DNA of 64,000 nt from Comamonas sp. lk (GCF_900564145.1 NZ_UOOB01000001.1:3288754-3352753), one strand, 5' to 3'. Counted from the first letter of the stretch, positions 17,930 through 26,883 are shown. The notes: generated by a model from the letters alone, not told the origin. Numbers and translations: made by a program.

Positions 17930-18916
17930 ATGTTCTCCAAGCCCATTTTTGCCGCCGTACACACCACACTTGCCTGCGCACTGGCCGCCGGCTGTGCTCT
18001 GACCGCCCAGGCGCAGAACGCCTACCCCGAACGCGCCGTCAAAGTCATCGTCGCCCTGCCCGCAGGCGGCAGCGCCGATATGATTGCCCGCCAGGTGACG
18101 CAGAAGCTGGCCGTCGATCTCAAGCAACCGTTTGTGGTGGAGAACAAGGCCGGTGCCTCCGGCCAGATCGGCACGCCAGCCGTGGCCCGCTCCGCACCCG
18201 ATGGCTATACGCTGATGGTGTCGCCGGCCTCGTTCCTGACCACCAACAAAAGCATCTTCAAATCCCTGCCCTACGACCCAGAGGCCGATTTCCAGCCCAT
18301 TAGCCGCCTGGTCAACCAGCCCATGGTGCTGGTGGTCAAGGACAAGCAGAAATTCCCCAGCGTGGCCGCCGTGGTCAGCGCGGCCAAGTCTGCGCCCGGC
18401 AAGCTGACCTTTGCTTCCTCTGGCGACGGCAGCCCTCAGCATCTGGCGGGGCTGATGTTCGAGACCCGCACCCGGACACAAATGCTGCACGTGCCCTACA
18501 AAGGCGGCGCCCCTGCCGTCAACGACACGCTGGCAGGCAATGTAGACATGCTGTTTGCCGTGCTGCCCGAGGCCCTGCCCCACATCCAGTCCGGCAAGCT
18601 CCATGCGCTGGGCTTGCTCAGCCCCACGCGCGCCAGCACCCTGCCCACCACGCCGACCATGCTGGAGAGCGGCTTTGCCGATCTGAATCTCTCGGCCTGG
18701 GTAGGCCTGTTTGCACCGGCCAAAACACCGCCGGCCATCGTCAACCAGCTCAACCAGGCCGTGCGCGTGGCCCTGGCCGGCGATATCAAGGCCAAGCTGG
18801 GTAAAAACGGCATGGAAGTGGCGCCCTCCACTCCCGAGCAGCTCAAGCAGGCCATCGCCCAGGAGATCAAGCTGCACGCAGAGCTGGTCAAGGCCGCCGG
18901 CATTCAAGCGCAGTAA
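17930..18916 (+). CDS. Bug/TctC-family periplasmic solute receptor
   Basis: The 328-residue protein has a signal peptide ending near LTAQAQNAYP. The family signatures are visible: VKVIVALPAGGSADMIAR near the start, VVENKAGASGQIGTPAVA, the PDGYTLM motif and HVPYKGG. Bug receptors bind carboxylates or small amides for tripartite or other uptake systems. No TctA/TctB membrane genes are nearby, which is usual for this very large betaproteobacterial family. The ligand is unknown. Confidence 0.9.
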   Translation: MFSKPIFAAVHTTLACALAAGCALTAQAQNAYPERAVKVIVALPAGGSADMIARQVTQKLAVDLKQPFVVENKAGASGQIGTPAVARSAPDGYTLMVSPASFLTTNKSIFKSLPYDPEADFQPISRLVNQPMVLVVKDKQKFPSVAAVVSAAKSAPGKLTFASSGDGSPQHLAGLMFETRTRTQMLHVPYKGGAPAVNDTLAGNVDMLFAVLPEALPHIQSGKLHALGLLSPTRASTLPTTPTMLESGFADLNLSAWVGLFAPAKTPPAIVNQLNQAVRVALAGDIKAKLGKNGMEVAPSTPEQLKQAIAQEIKLHAELVKAAGIQAQ

Positions 18917-19048
18917 ATCGGCTCTTAGAACGTGTTTACCCGCCGTGGGTGCCGCCAGCGGGCACCCACATCAGCGGATAATGGCGGCCATACTCCAGGC
19001 GCGCTGCAGCCTGCAGTCTTTCATCACCTGCTCCACCAAGTATTCGCA

Positions 19049-19762
19049 ATGACTGACGCAACCGAATTCGCTCCCGGCCTGATGATTCGCGGCATTTCCG
19101 CACCGCTGAAACTGACCGATTTCAAGCTCATCGCTTTCGATATGGACTCGACGCTGATCACCATCGAGTGCATTGACGAGATCGCCGACGCCACGGGCAA
19201 GAAGGCCGAGGTGGCAGCGATTACCGAAGCCACCATGCGCGGCGAGATCACCGACTTCAAGGACAGTCTGCGCCAGCGCGTGGGCAAGCTGGTGGGCGTG
19301 ACCGAGGCCGATATGGCACGCGTGCTGGCCGAGCGCCTCAAGCTCTCGCCCGGTGCTGAAACCCTGGTCAAGGCCGCGCAGGCCGCCGGGCTCAAGGTGC
19401 TGCTGGTATCGGGCGGCTTCACCTACTTTGCCGAGCATGTGCGCGGCTTGCTGAACATCGATTTCGTGCGTGCCAATGTGCTGGAGATCCGCAACGGCGC
19501 GCTGACCGGCGGCCTGGTCGAGCAGGCCTGGGGCGATATCTGCGACGGCGCCGAAAAACGCCGCACGCTGCTGGAAGTCGCTTCCCTGATCGGCATTTCG
19601 TCCAAGCAGTGCATTGCCGTGGGCGATGGCAGCAACGACATCCCCATGATGCAAGCCGCTGGCCTGTCGGTGGCCTATCACGCCAAGCCCCGAGTGCGCA
19701 ACGAAGCCAAGGTGTCCATCAACGAAGGTGGGCTGGATCGCCTGCTGGAAGTGCTGCAGTAA
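19049..19762 (+). CDS. serB: phosphoserine phosphatase
   Basis: The 237-residue HAD-superfamily enzyme removes phosphate from phosphoserine, the last step of serine synthesis. Motif I is FDMDSTLI with the nucleophile Asp and the SerB-type IECIDEIA. Motif II is LLVSGGF and motif III GDGSNDIPMM. There is no N-terminal ACT domain, so this is the short form. The ATG at 19049 is used because upstream codons give an unlikely leader. A GC-rich terminator follows. Confidence 0.95.
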   Translation: MTDATEFAPGLMIRGISAPLKLTDFKLIAFDMDSTLITIECIDEIADATGKKAEVAAITEATMRGEITDFKDSLRQRVGKLVGVTEADMARVLAERLKLSPGAETLVKAAQAAGLKVLLVSGGFTYFAEHVRGLLNIDFVRANVLEIRNGALTGGLVEQAWGDICDGAEKRRTLLEVASLIGISSKQCIAVGDGSNDIPMMQAAGLSVAYHAKPRVRNEAKVSINEGGLDRLLEVLQ

Positions 19763-19787
19763 ACGGATCTTTCCCCGCTCCAATACC

Positions 19788-19820
19788 AGCCGCCCGGCCC
19801 TGCCCGGCGGCTTTTTCTTT
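19788..19820 (+). terminator. terminator after serB
   Basis: AGCCGCC and GGCGGCT arms flank a GC-rich loop and lead into a T-rich run, 26 bases after the serB stop codon. Confidence 0.75.
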
Positions 19821-19915
19821 GCCTGGTGCAATACGCATTTTTTCTGACACGACAGCGCAGGCCGCGCTTGTTAGAGTGGGCTCTCTTTCCCAAAGACAGC
19901 AGAAAGGTCCCAGCA

Positions 19916-20473
19916 ATGAGCAAGTTGAAAATTGGCGTCGTCGTGGGCAGCAGCAGCCAGCAATCGATCAACCGCAAGCTGGCCCAGGGCCTGGCCAAAC
20001 TGGTGCAGGACAAGGTGGATGTCGAGTTCCTTGAGATCAGCCATCTGCCCCTGTACAACCGCGATATGGACGGCACGCCGCCCGCCCAGCCCTATGAGGA
20101 CGTGAAGCAGAAAATTCGCAGCTGCAACGGCATACTGTTCGTCACGCCCGAGCACAACCGCTCCGTGCCCGCCCTGCTCAAGAACGCGCTGGATGCCTGC
20201 AGCCGCCCCTACGGCCAGTCGGCCTGGGCAGGCATTCCCGCCGCCGTGATCGGCACCTCGCCCGGTGCTGCGGCAACCGCCATGGCACAGCAGCATTTGC
20301 GCAACATCTTTGTCTTTCTGGACATGCCTGCCCTGCAGCAACCCGAGGGCTTTGTGCGCTGGAGCGATGAGCTGATCGATGCCCAGGGCGATATCGGAGC
20401 CGCCAGCCACGACTTTCTGAACAAGTACATGGACAAATTTCTGGCCTGGGTCGAGCTGCATCAGAAAAAGTGA
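19916..20473 (+). CDS. NADPH-dependent FMN reductase
   Basis: A 185-residue flavodoxin-fold oxidoreductase. GVVVGSSSQQSINRKLA near the start binds the FMN phosphate, and TPEHNRSVPALLKNALD is the family signature seen in ChrR- and azoreductase-type enzymes. The likely reaction is NAD(P)H-dependent reduction of quinones, chromate or azo compounds through bound FMN. The start at 19916 follows a GAAAGG site. It is a single gene between two terminators. Confidence 0.9.
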   Translation: MSKLKIGVVVGSSSQQSINRKLAQGLAKLVQDKVDVEFLEISHLPLYNRDMDGTPPAQPYEDVKQKIRSCNGILFVTPEHNRSVPALLKNALDACSRPYGQSAWAGIPAAVIGTSPGAAATAMAQQHLRNIFVFLDMPALQQPEGFVRWSDELIDAQGDIGAASHDFLNKYMDKFLAWVELHQKK

Positions 20474-20500
20474 AACCGATTTTCTTCTGATTTCATAGCC

Positions 20501-20537
20501 ATCCCCGCAGATGCGACAAGCGCTGCGGGGATTTTTC
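20501..20537 (+). terminator. terminator after the FMN reductase gene
   Basis: ATCCCCGCAG and CTGCGGGGAT form a perfect 10-bp stem with a 12-base loop followed by T residues. Confidence 0.85.
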
Positions 20538-20798
20538 ATGGATTGAAGTTTTTTGCGCCAAAGGGGTATTGAGCAGCAAGCCTTGCGCTGTCTGTCCCTA
20601 CAATGGTCGTGCAGCCCCATACACATCACAACAATCGGCTGCCAGACCCAAGGCACCCGCTTTTTAACCAGCGGTTTCAGCCCCAGGTCTTGAAATTTCC
20701 CTCCCTGTATCTAAATACATAGCAAGCAAGCTTGATGGCATTGGTGCCACCAGGATTTGCCGGCCTGTCTTTTGCCATCCGGCAGCGGGCGGACCTCT

Positions 20799-21308
20799 AT
20801 GACAACCATGATTGGAAAACCTTCAGTGAAGACTTCGTACCGTGCTACCGCTTCCGTGATTGCCATCGCAATTGCCTCGCTGTCCGTGCCCTCGTTGGCC
20901 CAGGCCAAGCGTATGGGTAGCAGCAAGTCTGTGCGCCCTGCCAGCATTGGTGCCAAGGCACCGGCTCAGCCCGCTCCTGTGGCGCCTGCAGCTGCTGCTC
21001 CCAAGGCTGCAGCACCCGCAGCTCCGGCCGCTGCTGCGGCACCAGCCGCCGCACCCGCTGCCGCCGCCGCACCAACTCGTGGCTCCGGCATGATGGGCAC
21101 CATGGCCGGTGCTGCCGTTGGCGCCGTAGCCGGCACCATGGCCGGTAGCGCCATTGCCGGCGCCATGGGCGGCGGCGACAAGGAAGCTGAAGCCAAGAAG
21201 GCCAAGGAAGCGGAAGCCAAGAAGGCTGAAGCCGAAGCCGCCGACCTGCAAAAGAAGCTGGACGAAGCCAAGGCCAAGGCCGAAGCCGCACGCGCTGCTG
21301 CCAAGTAA
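20799..21308 (+). CDS. alanine-rich glycine-zipper exported protein
   Basis: This 169-residue protein begins with a signal-like segment ending SLAQAKR. A low-complexity Ala/Pro linker (about 55-95) follows, then a glycine-zipper stretch (MAGAAVGAVAGTMAGSAIAG) able to insert into or cross a membrane. A charged Ala/Glu/Lys coiled coil makes up the C-terminus (about 130-169). I do not recognise a named family; glycine-zipper 2TM and TolA-like proteins share parts of the design. Envelope location is likely. The first Met could be 20799 or 20808. Confidence 0.75.
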   Translation: MTTMIGKPSVKTSYRATASVIAIAIASLSVPSLAQAKRMGSSKSVRPASIGAKAPAQPAPVAPAAAAPKAAAPAAPAAAAAPAAAPAAAAAPTRGSGMMGTMAGAAVGAVAGTMAGSAIAGAMGGGDKEAEAKKAKEAEAKKAEAEAADLQKKLDEAKAKAEAARAAAK

Positions 21309-21327
21309 ACCAGGCAGCACACGTAGC

Positions 21328-21354
21328 AAGGGCCGCTTGATGCGGCCCTTTTTC
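21328..21354. terminator. terminator between convergent genes
   Basis: AAGGGCCGC and GCGGCCCTT form a 9-bp stem with a 5-base loop, followed by T residues. It lies between the glycine-zipper gene and the convergent DUF3820 gene. Confidence 0.8.
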
Positions 21355-21370
21355 ATGCGCCAAGTGGCTA

Positions 21371-21610
21371 TTATTCCTGGGCGCGCGGCGCCAGACCTGC
21401 AGCCTTGCGCAGCGGCTCAAGCAGCCCGCTGAGCCCGTTGTGATCCAGCTCTTGCATCAGCGCCAGCAACTGGCCCAGCTCGCCTTTGGGAAAGCCTTCA
21501 CGCGCAAACCAGTTGAGGTAGTTGCCCGGCAGATCGGCGATCAGCCGACCTTTGTATTTGCCATAAGGCATGGGCACGCGCACTAGGCGCTCCAGCATTT
21601 CTGGGTTCAT
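21371..21610 (-). CDS. DUF3820 family protein
   Basis: A 79-residue protein with the DUF3820 pattern: MPYGKYKGRLIADLP followed by YLNWFAREGFPKGELG. The family is related to a putative quorum-sensing-regulated and nuclease-associated group, and its function is unknown. It is divergent from the MetQ-like gene. Confidence 0.85.
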   Translation of the reverse strand: MNPEMLERLVRVPMPYGKYKGRLIADLPGNYLNWFAREGFPKGELGQLLALMQELDHNGLSGLLEPLRKAAGLAPRAQE

Positions 21611-21765
21611 AAGGAATAAAAAACGACGCTCTTATAACCAAATAAGAAAAATGTTCTACGACCCTGCTTGAGCCGCACTAGACTACACACCTTACTTGAT
21701 TGACCACGGCTCAGCGCTGAGCCTCTGGGATTTATTGCAACCTGCTGAAGAAAGTTCGGAACAAC

Positions 21766-22551
21766 ATGTTGAAGCAAGCTCTCTCTGCCATCGCGATTGC
21801 CACTCTGGCCCTGACAGCCCAAGCCGGCGAAGTGCTCAAGGTCGCTGCGACCGCCGTACCTCACGCTGAAATTCTCAACCACATCAAGCCTGCGCTGAAG
21901 GCCCAGGGCATCGATCTGGAAATCAAGGAATTCAGCGACTACGTGCAGCCCAATGCCGCCGTGGAAGACAAGCAACTCGATGCCAACTTCTTCCAGCACC
22001 AGCCTTATCTGGACAGCTACAACAAGGATCGCAAGAGCTCCCTGGTGGCCGTGCCCAACGGCAAGGTGCATGTGGAGCCCTTCGGCGCCTACTCCAGCAA
22101 GATCAAGAACATCAAGGATCTGAAGAATGGCGCCACCGTGGCCATTCCCAACGACCCTTCCAACGGCGGCCGCGCCCTGATCCTGCTGGCCAAGCATGGC
22201 CTGATCGAGCTCAAGGACCCCAAGAGCCTGACGCCCACGCCTCTGGACATCGTCAAGAACCCCAAGAAGCTCAAATTCAAGGAACTGGAAGCGCCTTTGC
22301 TGCCCCGTGCTTTGGCTGATGTCGATCTGGCACTGATCAACACCAACTACGCCATCGAAGCCAAGCTCAATCCCACCAAGGATGCGCTGTTCATCGAAGG
22401 TGCGGACTCGCCCTATACCAATATCGTGGCAGCCCGCAAGGATCGCGCCGGCGGTGCCGACATTGCCAAGCTGATGAGCGCTCTGCATTCTGCAGACACC
22501 AAGAAGTTCATCCAGGAAAAGTACAAGGGCGCCGTCGTTCCCGCCTTCTGA
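21766..22551 (+). CDS. metQ: MetQ/NlpA-family substrate-binding protein
   Basis: The 261-residue protein has a signal peptide ending LTAQAGE with no lipobox Cys, so it should be a soluble periplasmic protein rather than the usual lipoprotein. VAATAVPHAEIL, VQPNAAVEDKQLDANFFQH and LPRALADVDLALINTNYA are clear MetQ features. It should deliver methionine to a MetNI transporter, but metN and metI are not adjacent. A strong terminator follows. Confidence 0.88.
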   Translation: MLKQALSAIAIATLALTAQAGEVLKVAATAVPHAEILNHIKPALKAQGIDLEIKEFSDYVQPNAAVEDKQLDANFFQHQPYLDSYNKDRKSSLVAVPNGKVHVEPFGAYSSKIKNIKDLKNGATVAIPNDPSNGGRALILLAKHGLIELKDPKSLTPTPLDIVKNPKKLKFKELEAPLLPRALADVDLALINTNYAIEAKLNPTKDALFIEGADSPYTNIVAARKDRAGGADIAKLMSALHSADTKKFIQEKYKGAVVPAF

Positions 22552-22580
22552 AGACCCGGTATCTGACCGCCTCCCATGGA

Positions 22581-22609
22581 AAAGCGCTGCCTAGGCAGCG
22601 CTTTTTTTA
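22581..22609 (+). terminator. terminator after the metQ-like gene
   Basis: AAAGCGCTGCC and GGCAGCGCTTT form an 11-bp stem with a 2-base turn, followed by a T-run. Confidence 0.85.
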
Positions 22610-22669
22610 TTGTTCTTCAATTCATAGCTGCAAGCGCATGTATTGATTGGGCTATTCGCTAGAAAACCT

Positions 22670-23572
22670 TTAAGTCGCCGTGGCTGCGCTCTTGGCTGCC
22701 GTCTCGGCCTGCGCCTTGGAAGGCGGCCGCGTCATCGCACTGCCCATGGCCGCGCCCATGATGCAGGCAATGGCGGCCCATTGCACCAGGCTCAGATGCT
22801 CGCTCAGCAGCAGCATGCCCATGAAGGCGGCAATCGCGGGCTCGGTGGCCAGCGCAATGCCGAACGTGGCGGGCGGCAGGCGGCGCAAGGCCATCATCTC
22901 CAGCGTATAAGGCAAGGCGCTGGAGATGGCAGCCACCATCAGTCCGAACAGCAAGATGGAAGGTGACAGCAGCTTGACGCCGGCTTCGGCCACGCCAAAA
23001 GGCACAACGACCAGTGCCGCGCACAGCAGGCCCAGCGACACGGCCTGCCCGCTGGGAATCTGGCCCAGCCTACGCCCCAGCACGATATACAGCGCCCAGC
23101 ACACGGCCGCGCCCACCGCACAGGCCACCCCCGTGGGCGACAGATGCAGGCCGCTGTCATGGCCAATGGGCAAGATAAGCGCCAGACCAGCCACCGCCAA
23201 CGCCAGCCAGACAAAGTCCACGGCCCGGCGCGAGTAGTAGATCGCCACGGCCAGCGGGCCGGAAAACTCGATGGCCACGGCCAGGCCAAAGGGAATATCG
23301 CGCAGCGCCATGTAAAACAGCAGGTTCATGCAGCCCAGCGCCAGGCCAAAGCGCAGCAGCGCAAAAGCTTGCTGGCGATTGAGCGTCCAGCGCCAGGGCC
23401 GCCAGATGCACACCAGGATCAGGGCCGCAAACCCCACGCGCAAAGCCGAGGTGCCCTGGGCACCGATCAGAGGAAACAGCTGCTTGGCCAGCGAGGTCCC
23501 CACGCCCAGCGAGGTGACCGAGCCCAACACGGCCAACACGGGCCACCAATGATTCCAGCTGTTTTTTGACAT
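22670..23572 (-). CDS. rhtA: RhtA-type DMT-family amino-acid exporter
   Basis: A 300-residue inner-membrane protein with ten predicted spans and two EamA repeats. The start MSKNSWNHWWPVLAVLG, ALRVGFAALIL, IEFSGPLAVAIYYSRR, LPYTLEMMALRRLP and ATEPAIAAFMGMLLL match the threonine/homoserine exporter RhtA. The long upstream frame is excluded because its N-terminal 108 residues look like antisense of the divergent regulator. An Lrp-type regulator lies 91 bases away, facing the other way. Confidence 0.9.
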   Translation of the reverse strand: MSKNSWNHWWPVLAVLGSVTSLGVGTSLAKQLFPLIGAQGTSALRVGFAALILVCIWRPWRWTLNRQQAFALLRFGLALGCMNLLFYMALRDIPFGLAVAIEFSGPLAVAIYYSRRAVDFVWLALAVAGLALILPIGHDSGLHLSPTGVACAVGAAVCWALYIVLGRRLGQIPSGQAVSLGLLCAALVVVPFGVAEAGVKLLSPSILLFGLMVAAISSALPYTLEMMALRRLPPATFGIALATEPAIAAFMGMLLLSEHLSLVQWAAIACIMGAAMGSAMTRPPSKAQAETAAKSAATAT

Positions 23573-23663
23573 AGGCGCGTACGATATTGCATTACCCCCG
23601 TGAAATTCACTCGTTTTCAGCGCTGCTCTTGCAAGTTTCGCTCTTACTGCACCGCAACACCCT

Positions 23664-24131
23664 ATGCCTGCCTCCGATCTGGACTCTTTTGACCGCGCCA
23701 TTCTTGCCGAACTGCAGCGTGACAACCTCACGCCCCAGCGTCTGATCGCCGAGCGCATCAATCTCTCGGCACCCGCCGTGCAGCGGCGCATCAAGCGGCT
23801 GCAGGAAACCGGGGTGATCAGCGCCAATGTGGCCGTGCTGGAGCCCGGCAAGCTGGGACTGAGCATCACGGCCGTCATCACCGTACAACTGGTCAATGAC
23901 AGGCCCGATCTCTCGCGGCCGTTTCGCCAGCGCCTGCAACAGGAGGCTGCCGTGCAGCAAAGCTGGTATGTGACGGGCGAGACCGACTATGTGCTGGTGG
24001 TCAGCGCCACCGATATGGAGGACTACCAGGCGATCTGCGCCCGCCTGTTCGAAGGCGACGAGAACATTCGACGCTTTAGTACATCAATCGCATTGGAGCG
24101 CGTTAAAACAGGGTTGCAGCTGCCGATTTGA
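23664..24131 (+). CDS. Lrp/AsnC-family regulator
   Basis: The 155-residue protein has the AsnC-type helix-turn-helix (LDSFDRAILAELQRDN, then LSAPAVQRRIKRLQETG) and a C-terminal RAM/ACT-like ligand domain (VQQSWYVTGETDYVLVV). Such regulators respond to amino acids. Divergence from the rhtA-like exporter suggests control of that gene. Confidence 0.92.
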   Translation: MPASDLDSFDRAILAELQRDNLTPQRLIAERINLSAPAVQRRIKRLQETGVISANVAVLEPGKLGLSITAVITVQLVNDRPDLSRPFRQRLQQEAAVQQSWYVTGETDYVLVVSATDMEDYQAICARLFEGDENIRRFSTSIALERVKTGLQLPI

Positions 24132-24317
24132 AGCAGAACCAGGCTGATTGCACAGCCGATCGACGCAGGCAAGCTTGGATATGCGTGCAATTACCGACAC
24201 ATCCGGTTTAACAGTATTGCAATTTAATGAAACAAATTGCAACATGAATGCTAATACAGCCCTACAGGATGGAAACATTACGTAACAGGCTGCCTACACC
24301 CTTTTGAGGAGCCACCT

Positions 24318-24635
24318 ATGTCTTCCCTGCCTATCAACGCGCTCGATATGGCCACCCTGGTTGCCACCCGTACCCTGGAAAAGTATGCAGCCGACTACTA
24401 CCCCCGGCGCTCGCAGCTCACCCTCAATTTCCGCGGCGACATTGCAGAGAAGCACCAATACGACAAGATCACCCCACTGTCCCAGGCCCAATGTCACGGC
24501 GGTCGCGAGGTGGTGATCGAGGGATTGAGCAAGAAAACCGGCAACACCGGCCACTACCGCATTGAGTGCAATGGCTGGAATCTGATCGAGATCGTGGGCC
24601 TATGGACAGAGCCAGCGACACCATCTGAGGACTGA
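24318..24635 (+). CDS. hypothetical protein
   Basis: A 105-residue soluble protein starting at an ATG behind GAGGAG. I do not recognise the family. It has an N-terminal helix and a beta-rich C-terminal half with paired Cys residues (AQCHGGREVV and YRIECNGWNLIEIVG). Composition matches the chromosome. It is convergent with the LysE-type gene, with 11 bases between the stops. Confidence 0.65.
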   Translation: MSSLPINALDMATLVATRTLEKYAADYYPRRSQLTLNFRGDIAEKHQYDKITPLSQAQCHGGREVVIEGLSKKTGNTGHYRIECNGWNLIEIVGLWTEPATPSED

Positions 24636-24646
24636 GGCCGCGCAAC

Positions 24647-25297
24647 TCAATCCGCCCACACGCTGCTGGCCACCCACCAGGCCAGACACAGCATCATCAC
24701 GCCGGTGATGCCATCCATGATGCGCCAGGCCCTGGGGTTGGCGAACAAATGCTTGAGCCGTCGACCTGCCAGCGCCAGCAGCACAAACCACAGGCAGCTG
24801 GCCGAGGCCGCCCCCATCACATACGTCCAGCGACCCGCACCTTGCTGCTGCGCGCCTATCGAGCCCATGAGCAGCACCGTATCCAGGTACACATGGGGGT
24901 TGAGCAAGGTGATTGCCGCCAATGCGGCCAGCACACTCATCAGGCTGCGCGGCCCGCTCTTGCGCTGCTCGGCCTGCGGCGCGGCATCGGGCGCAAGCCA
25001 CATACGCCTGAGAGCAAACAGCCCATAGGCCAGCAAAAACGCGGCACCGCCCAGCGTCAGGTACTGGGCCAGCTCGGGGTAGCTGGCCAGCATTTGCGCC
25101 ATTCCCGCCACACCCAGAGCCACCAGCAGCACATCGCTGAGCACGCACCAGGTCACACAGGCACGCACATGTTCGCCCTGCACGGCCTGGCGCAGCACAT
25201 ACATATTCTGGGCACCAATGGAGACGATGAGCGAAGCGCACACCGTAAAGCCGGCTATCCAGGCGGAAGAAAAATTCGTTGTCAGGTCCACTATCAA
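24647..25297 (-). CDS. lysE: LysE/ArgO-family basic amino-acid exporter
   Basis: A 216-residue membrane protein with six spans. The family signature IVSIGAQNMYVLRQAV near the start and LLNPHVYLDTVLLMGSIG in the middle are diagnostic of LysE/ArgO. It exports lysine and/or arginine. The divergent ArgP-type regulator about 100 bases away supports this: the LysE-LysG and ArgO-ArgP pairs are arranged in the same manner. Confidence 0.92.
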   Translation of the reverse strand: MIVDLTTNFSSAWIAGFTVCASLIVSIGAQNMYVLRQAVQGEHVRACVTWCVLSDVLLVALGVAGMAQMLASYPELAQYLTLGGAAFLLAYGLFALRRMWLAPDAAPQAEQRKSGPRSLMSVLAALAAITLLNPHVYLDTVLLMGSIGAQQQGAGRWTYVMGAASASCLWFVLLALAGRRLKHLFANPRAWRIMDGITGVMMLCLAWWVASSVWAD

Positions 25298-25396
25298 ATA
25301 CTCGCTCTCAATGACTCACTCTTGAATGGCCCGGATTCTCTCCTCTGAAAATAGTTAAGTAAAATTACATTTACTCAATCAAATGAAGTATTACTA
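25298..25396. promoter_or_regulatory. divergent lysE / argP promoter region
   Basis: The 99-base gap turns AT-rich toward the argP start, with a run around AAGTAAAATTACATTTACT. Near-symmetric halves there fit a LysR-type regulator site, but no exact operator can be drawn from sequence alone. Confidence 0.4.
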
Positions 25397-26317
25397 ATGC
25401 TTGACTACGCAGGATTGGAAGCTTTGGCCGCCGTGGTGCGCGAAGGCAGTTTTGAACGCGCGGCGCGCAAGCTGCATGTGACGCCCTCGGCCGTCTCACA
25501 GCGCATCAAGCTGCTTGAAGAACGCGTGGGCCAGGTACTGGTGCTGCGCGGCCAGCCCTGCACGGGCACCGAGGCCGGGCGGCGTCTGTGCCTGCATGTG
25601 GAACAGGTGGCACTGCTGGAAAACGATTTGCGCCGCAAAAACCCCGAGCTGGTGCCCGAGGGGCAGACCGCCCTGCCTACGCTCAAGCTGGCGGTGAATG
25701 CCGACTCCCTGTCCACCTGGTTCATGGATGCCATGGCCGCGTTCACGCAGGACGGCAACGAGCTGCTGGACATCAGCATCGACGACCAGGACCACACGGC
25801 CAAACGCATCAAGGAAGGCGAGGTGATGGCCGCCGTCACCGCCACAGGATCGGTGATTGCCGGCTGCAACACCTGGCCGCTGGGCCGCATGCGCTATATC
25901 GCCGTGGCCAGCCCCGATTTCGTGGCCCGCTATCTAGCCCAGGCGGATACGGACCAGAGGCTGGCCGAGGCGCTGGCCAAGGCACCCATGATGTACTACG
26001 GCCGCAAGGACAGTCTGCAGGATCAATGGCTGCACAGCTTGGGGCAGGATGGGCGGCGCAACAACGCGCGCCATTTTCTACCTTCCAACCAGGGCTACTC
26101 CCGTGCCGTGGAGCTGGGCATGGGCTGGGGCATGCACCCCGCTGCGCTGATAGCACCTCAGCTGGAAAGCGGCGAATTGATAGCGCTGCTGCCAGGGAGG
26201 AATCTCTACATTCCCATGTACTGGGCCCATACCCGCAATGCGCAAGCCAGTCTGCAGCGGCTGACCGATTGCGTCATTCACGCCGCAGCTGCCTGGCTGG
26301 AGCCCATGGAGAGTTGA
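25397..26317 (+). CDS. argP: ArgP/LysG-type LysR regulator
   Basis: The 306-residue regulator has an N-terminal helix-turn-helix (LEALAAVVREGSFERAARKLHVTPSAVSQRI) and an effector domain with the ArgP-specific ALPTLKLAVNADSLSTWFMD and DHTAKRIKEGEVMAAVT. ArgP proteins activate lysine/arginine export genes in response to those amino acids. The adjacent lysE-type gene is the expected target. Confidence 0.92.
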   Translation: MLDYAGLEALAAVVREGSFERAARKLHVTPSAVSQRIKLLEERVGQVLVLRGQPCTGTEAGRRLCLHVEQVALLENDLRRKNPELVPEGQTALPTLKLAVNADSLSTWFMDAMAAFTQDGNELLDISIDDQDHTAKRIKEGEVMAAVTATGSVIAGCNTWPLGRMRYIAVASPDFVARYLAQADTDQRLAEALAKAPMMYYGRKDSLQDQWLHSLGQDGRRNNARHFLPSNQGYSRAVELGMGWGMHPAALIAPQLESGELIALLPGRNLYIPMYWAHTRNAQASLQRLTDCVIHAAAAWLEPMES

Positions 26318-26337
26318 ACCGCATTTTTTAGACTATT

Positions 26338-26368
26338 TTGCGCAATACCCCTTATGAGTATTGCGCAA
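26338..26368. terminator. perfect hairpin between convergent argP and DUF2721 genes
   Basis: TTGCGCAATAC and GTATTGCGCAA form a perfect 11-bp stem with a 9-base loop. A T-rich stretch lies on the left side only, as suits the minus-strand gene poorly and the plus-strand gene not at all, so it may be a REP-like palindrome as well as a transcript end. Confidence 0.5.
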
Positions 26369-26388
26369 GCTGCTATCAAAACCGGATT

Positions 26389-26883
26389 TCACTGCGGCGC
26401 GCTGGGCTTCACATGGCGCACAGCAGCCTTGGCCTGGCTGAGCACGTGAAAGTCCAGAATGCGCGTGGCCATGATGGTTTCCCAGAGAAAGCAGCATAGC
26501 GCCGAGACAAAGGTCAGCACGCCAATCAGAAAGCTGAACACGGCATAACGCTGGCCGCTGACGCCATAGGTCTCGCCCACGAACAACAGCACAATCGTCA
26601 GCCCTATGCACACGCCGCACAGCGTGAGCAGTCCGATAGACACATTAGCCAGGCGGCCGCGCGCGCGCAAATAATGCAGCTCGGTCAGGCTGCGTGCAAT
26701 CAGCTCGTGATCGGTGGCAGTGCGCAGGTTCTCTTCCAGCTTGCGCGCCCTGTCGATGATGCGGGCCAGTCGCCCGGCCACCGAGCCGATCATGCCGGCC
26801 ACCGCAGTCAAAAAGAAAACCGGAGCCACGGCCAGCTGGATGCTATGGGTGACGGTTGCGGCGTCAATGGTCCAGATACTCAT
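26389..26883 (-). CDS. DUF2721 membrane protein
   Basis: A 164-residue protein with three predicted spans (about 15-37, 75-100 and 110-135). IQLAVAPVFFLTAVAGMIGSV, then RLARIIDRARKLE, and LTLCGVCIGLTIVLLF match the DUF2721 family of unknown function. It is the last gene of ordinary chromosome before the mobile region; about 95 AT-rich bases separate its start from the first island gene. Confidence 0.85.
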   Translation of the reverse strand: MSIWTIDAATVTHSIQLAVAPVFFLTAVAGMIGSVAGRLARIIDRARKLEENLRTATDHELIARSLTELHYLRARGRLANVSIGLLTLCGVCIGLTIVLLFVGETYGVSGQRYAVFSFLIGVLTFVSALCCFLWETIMATRILDFHVLSQAKAAVRHVKPSAPQ

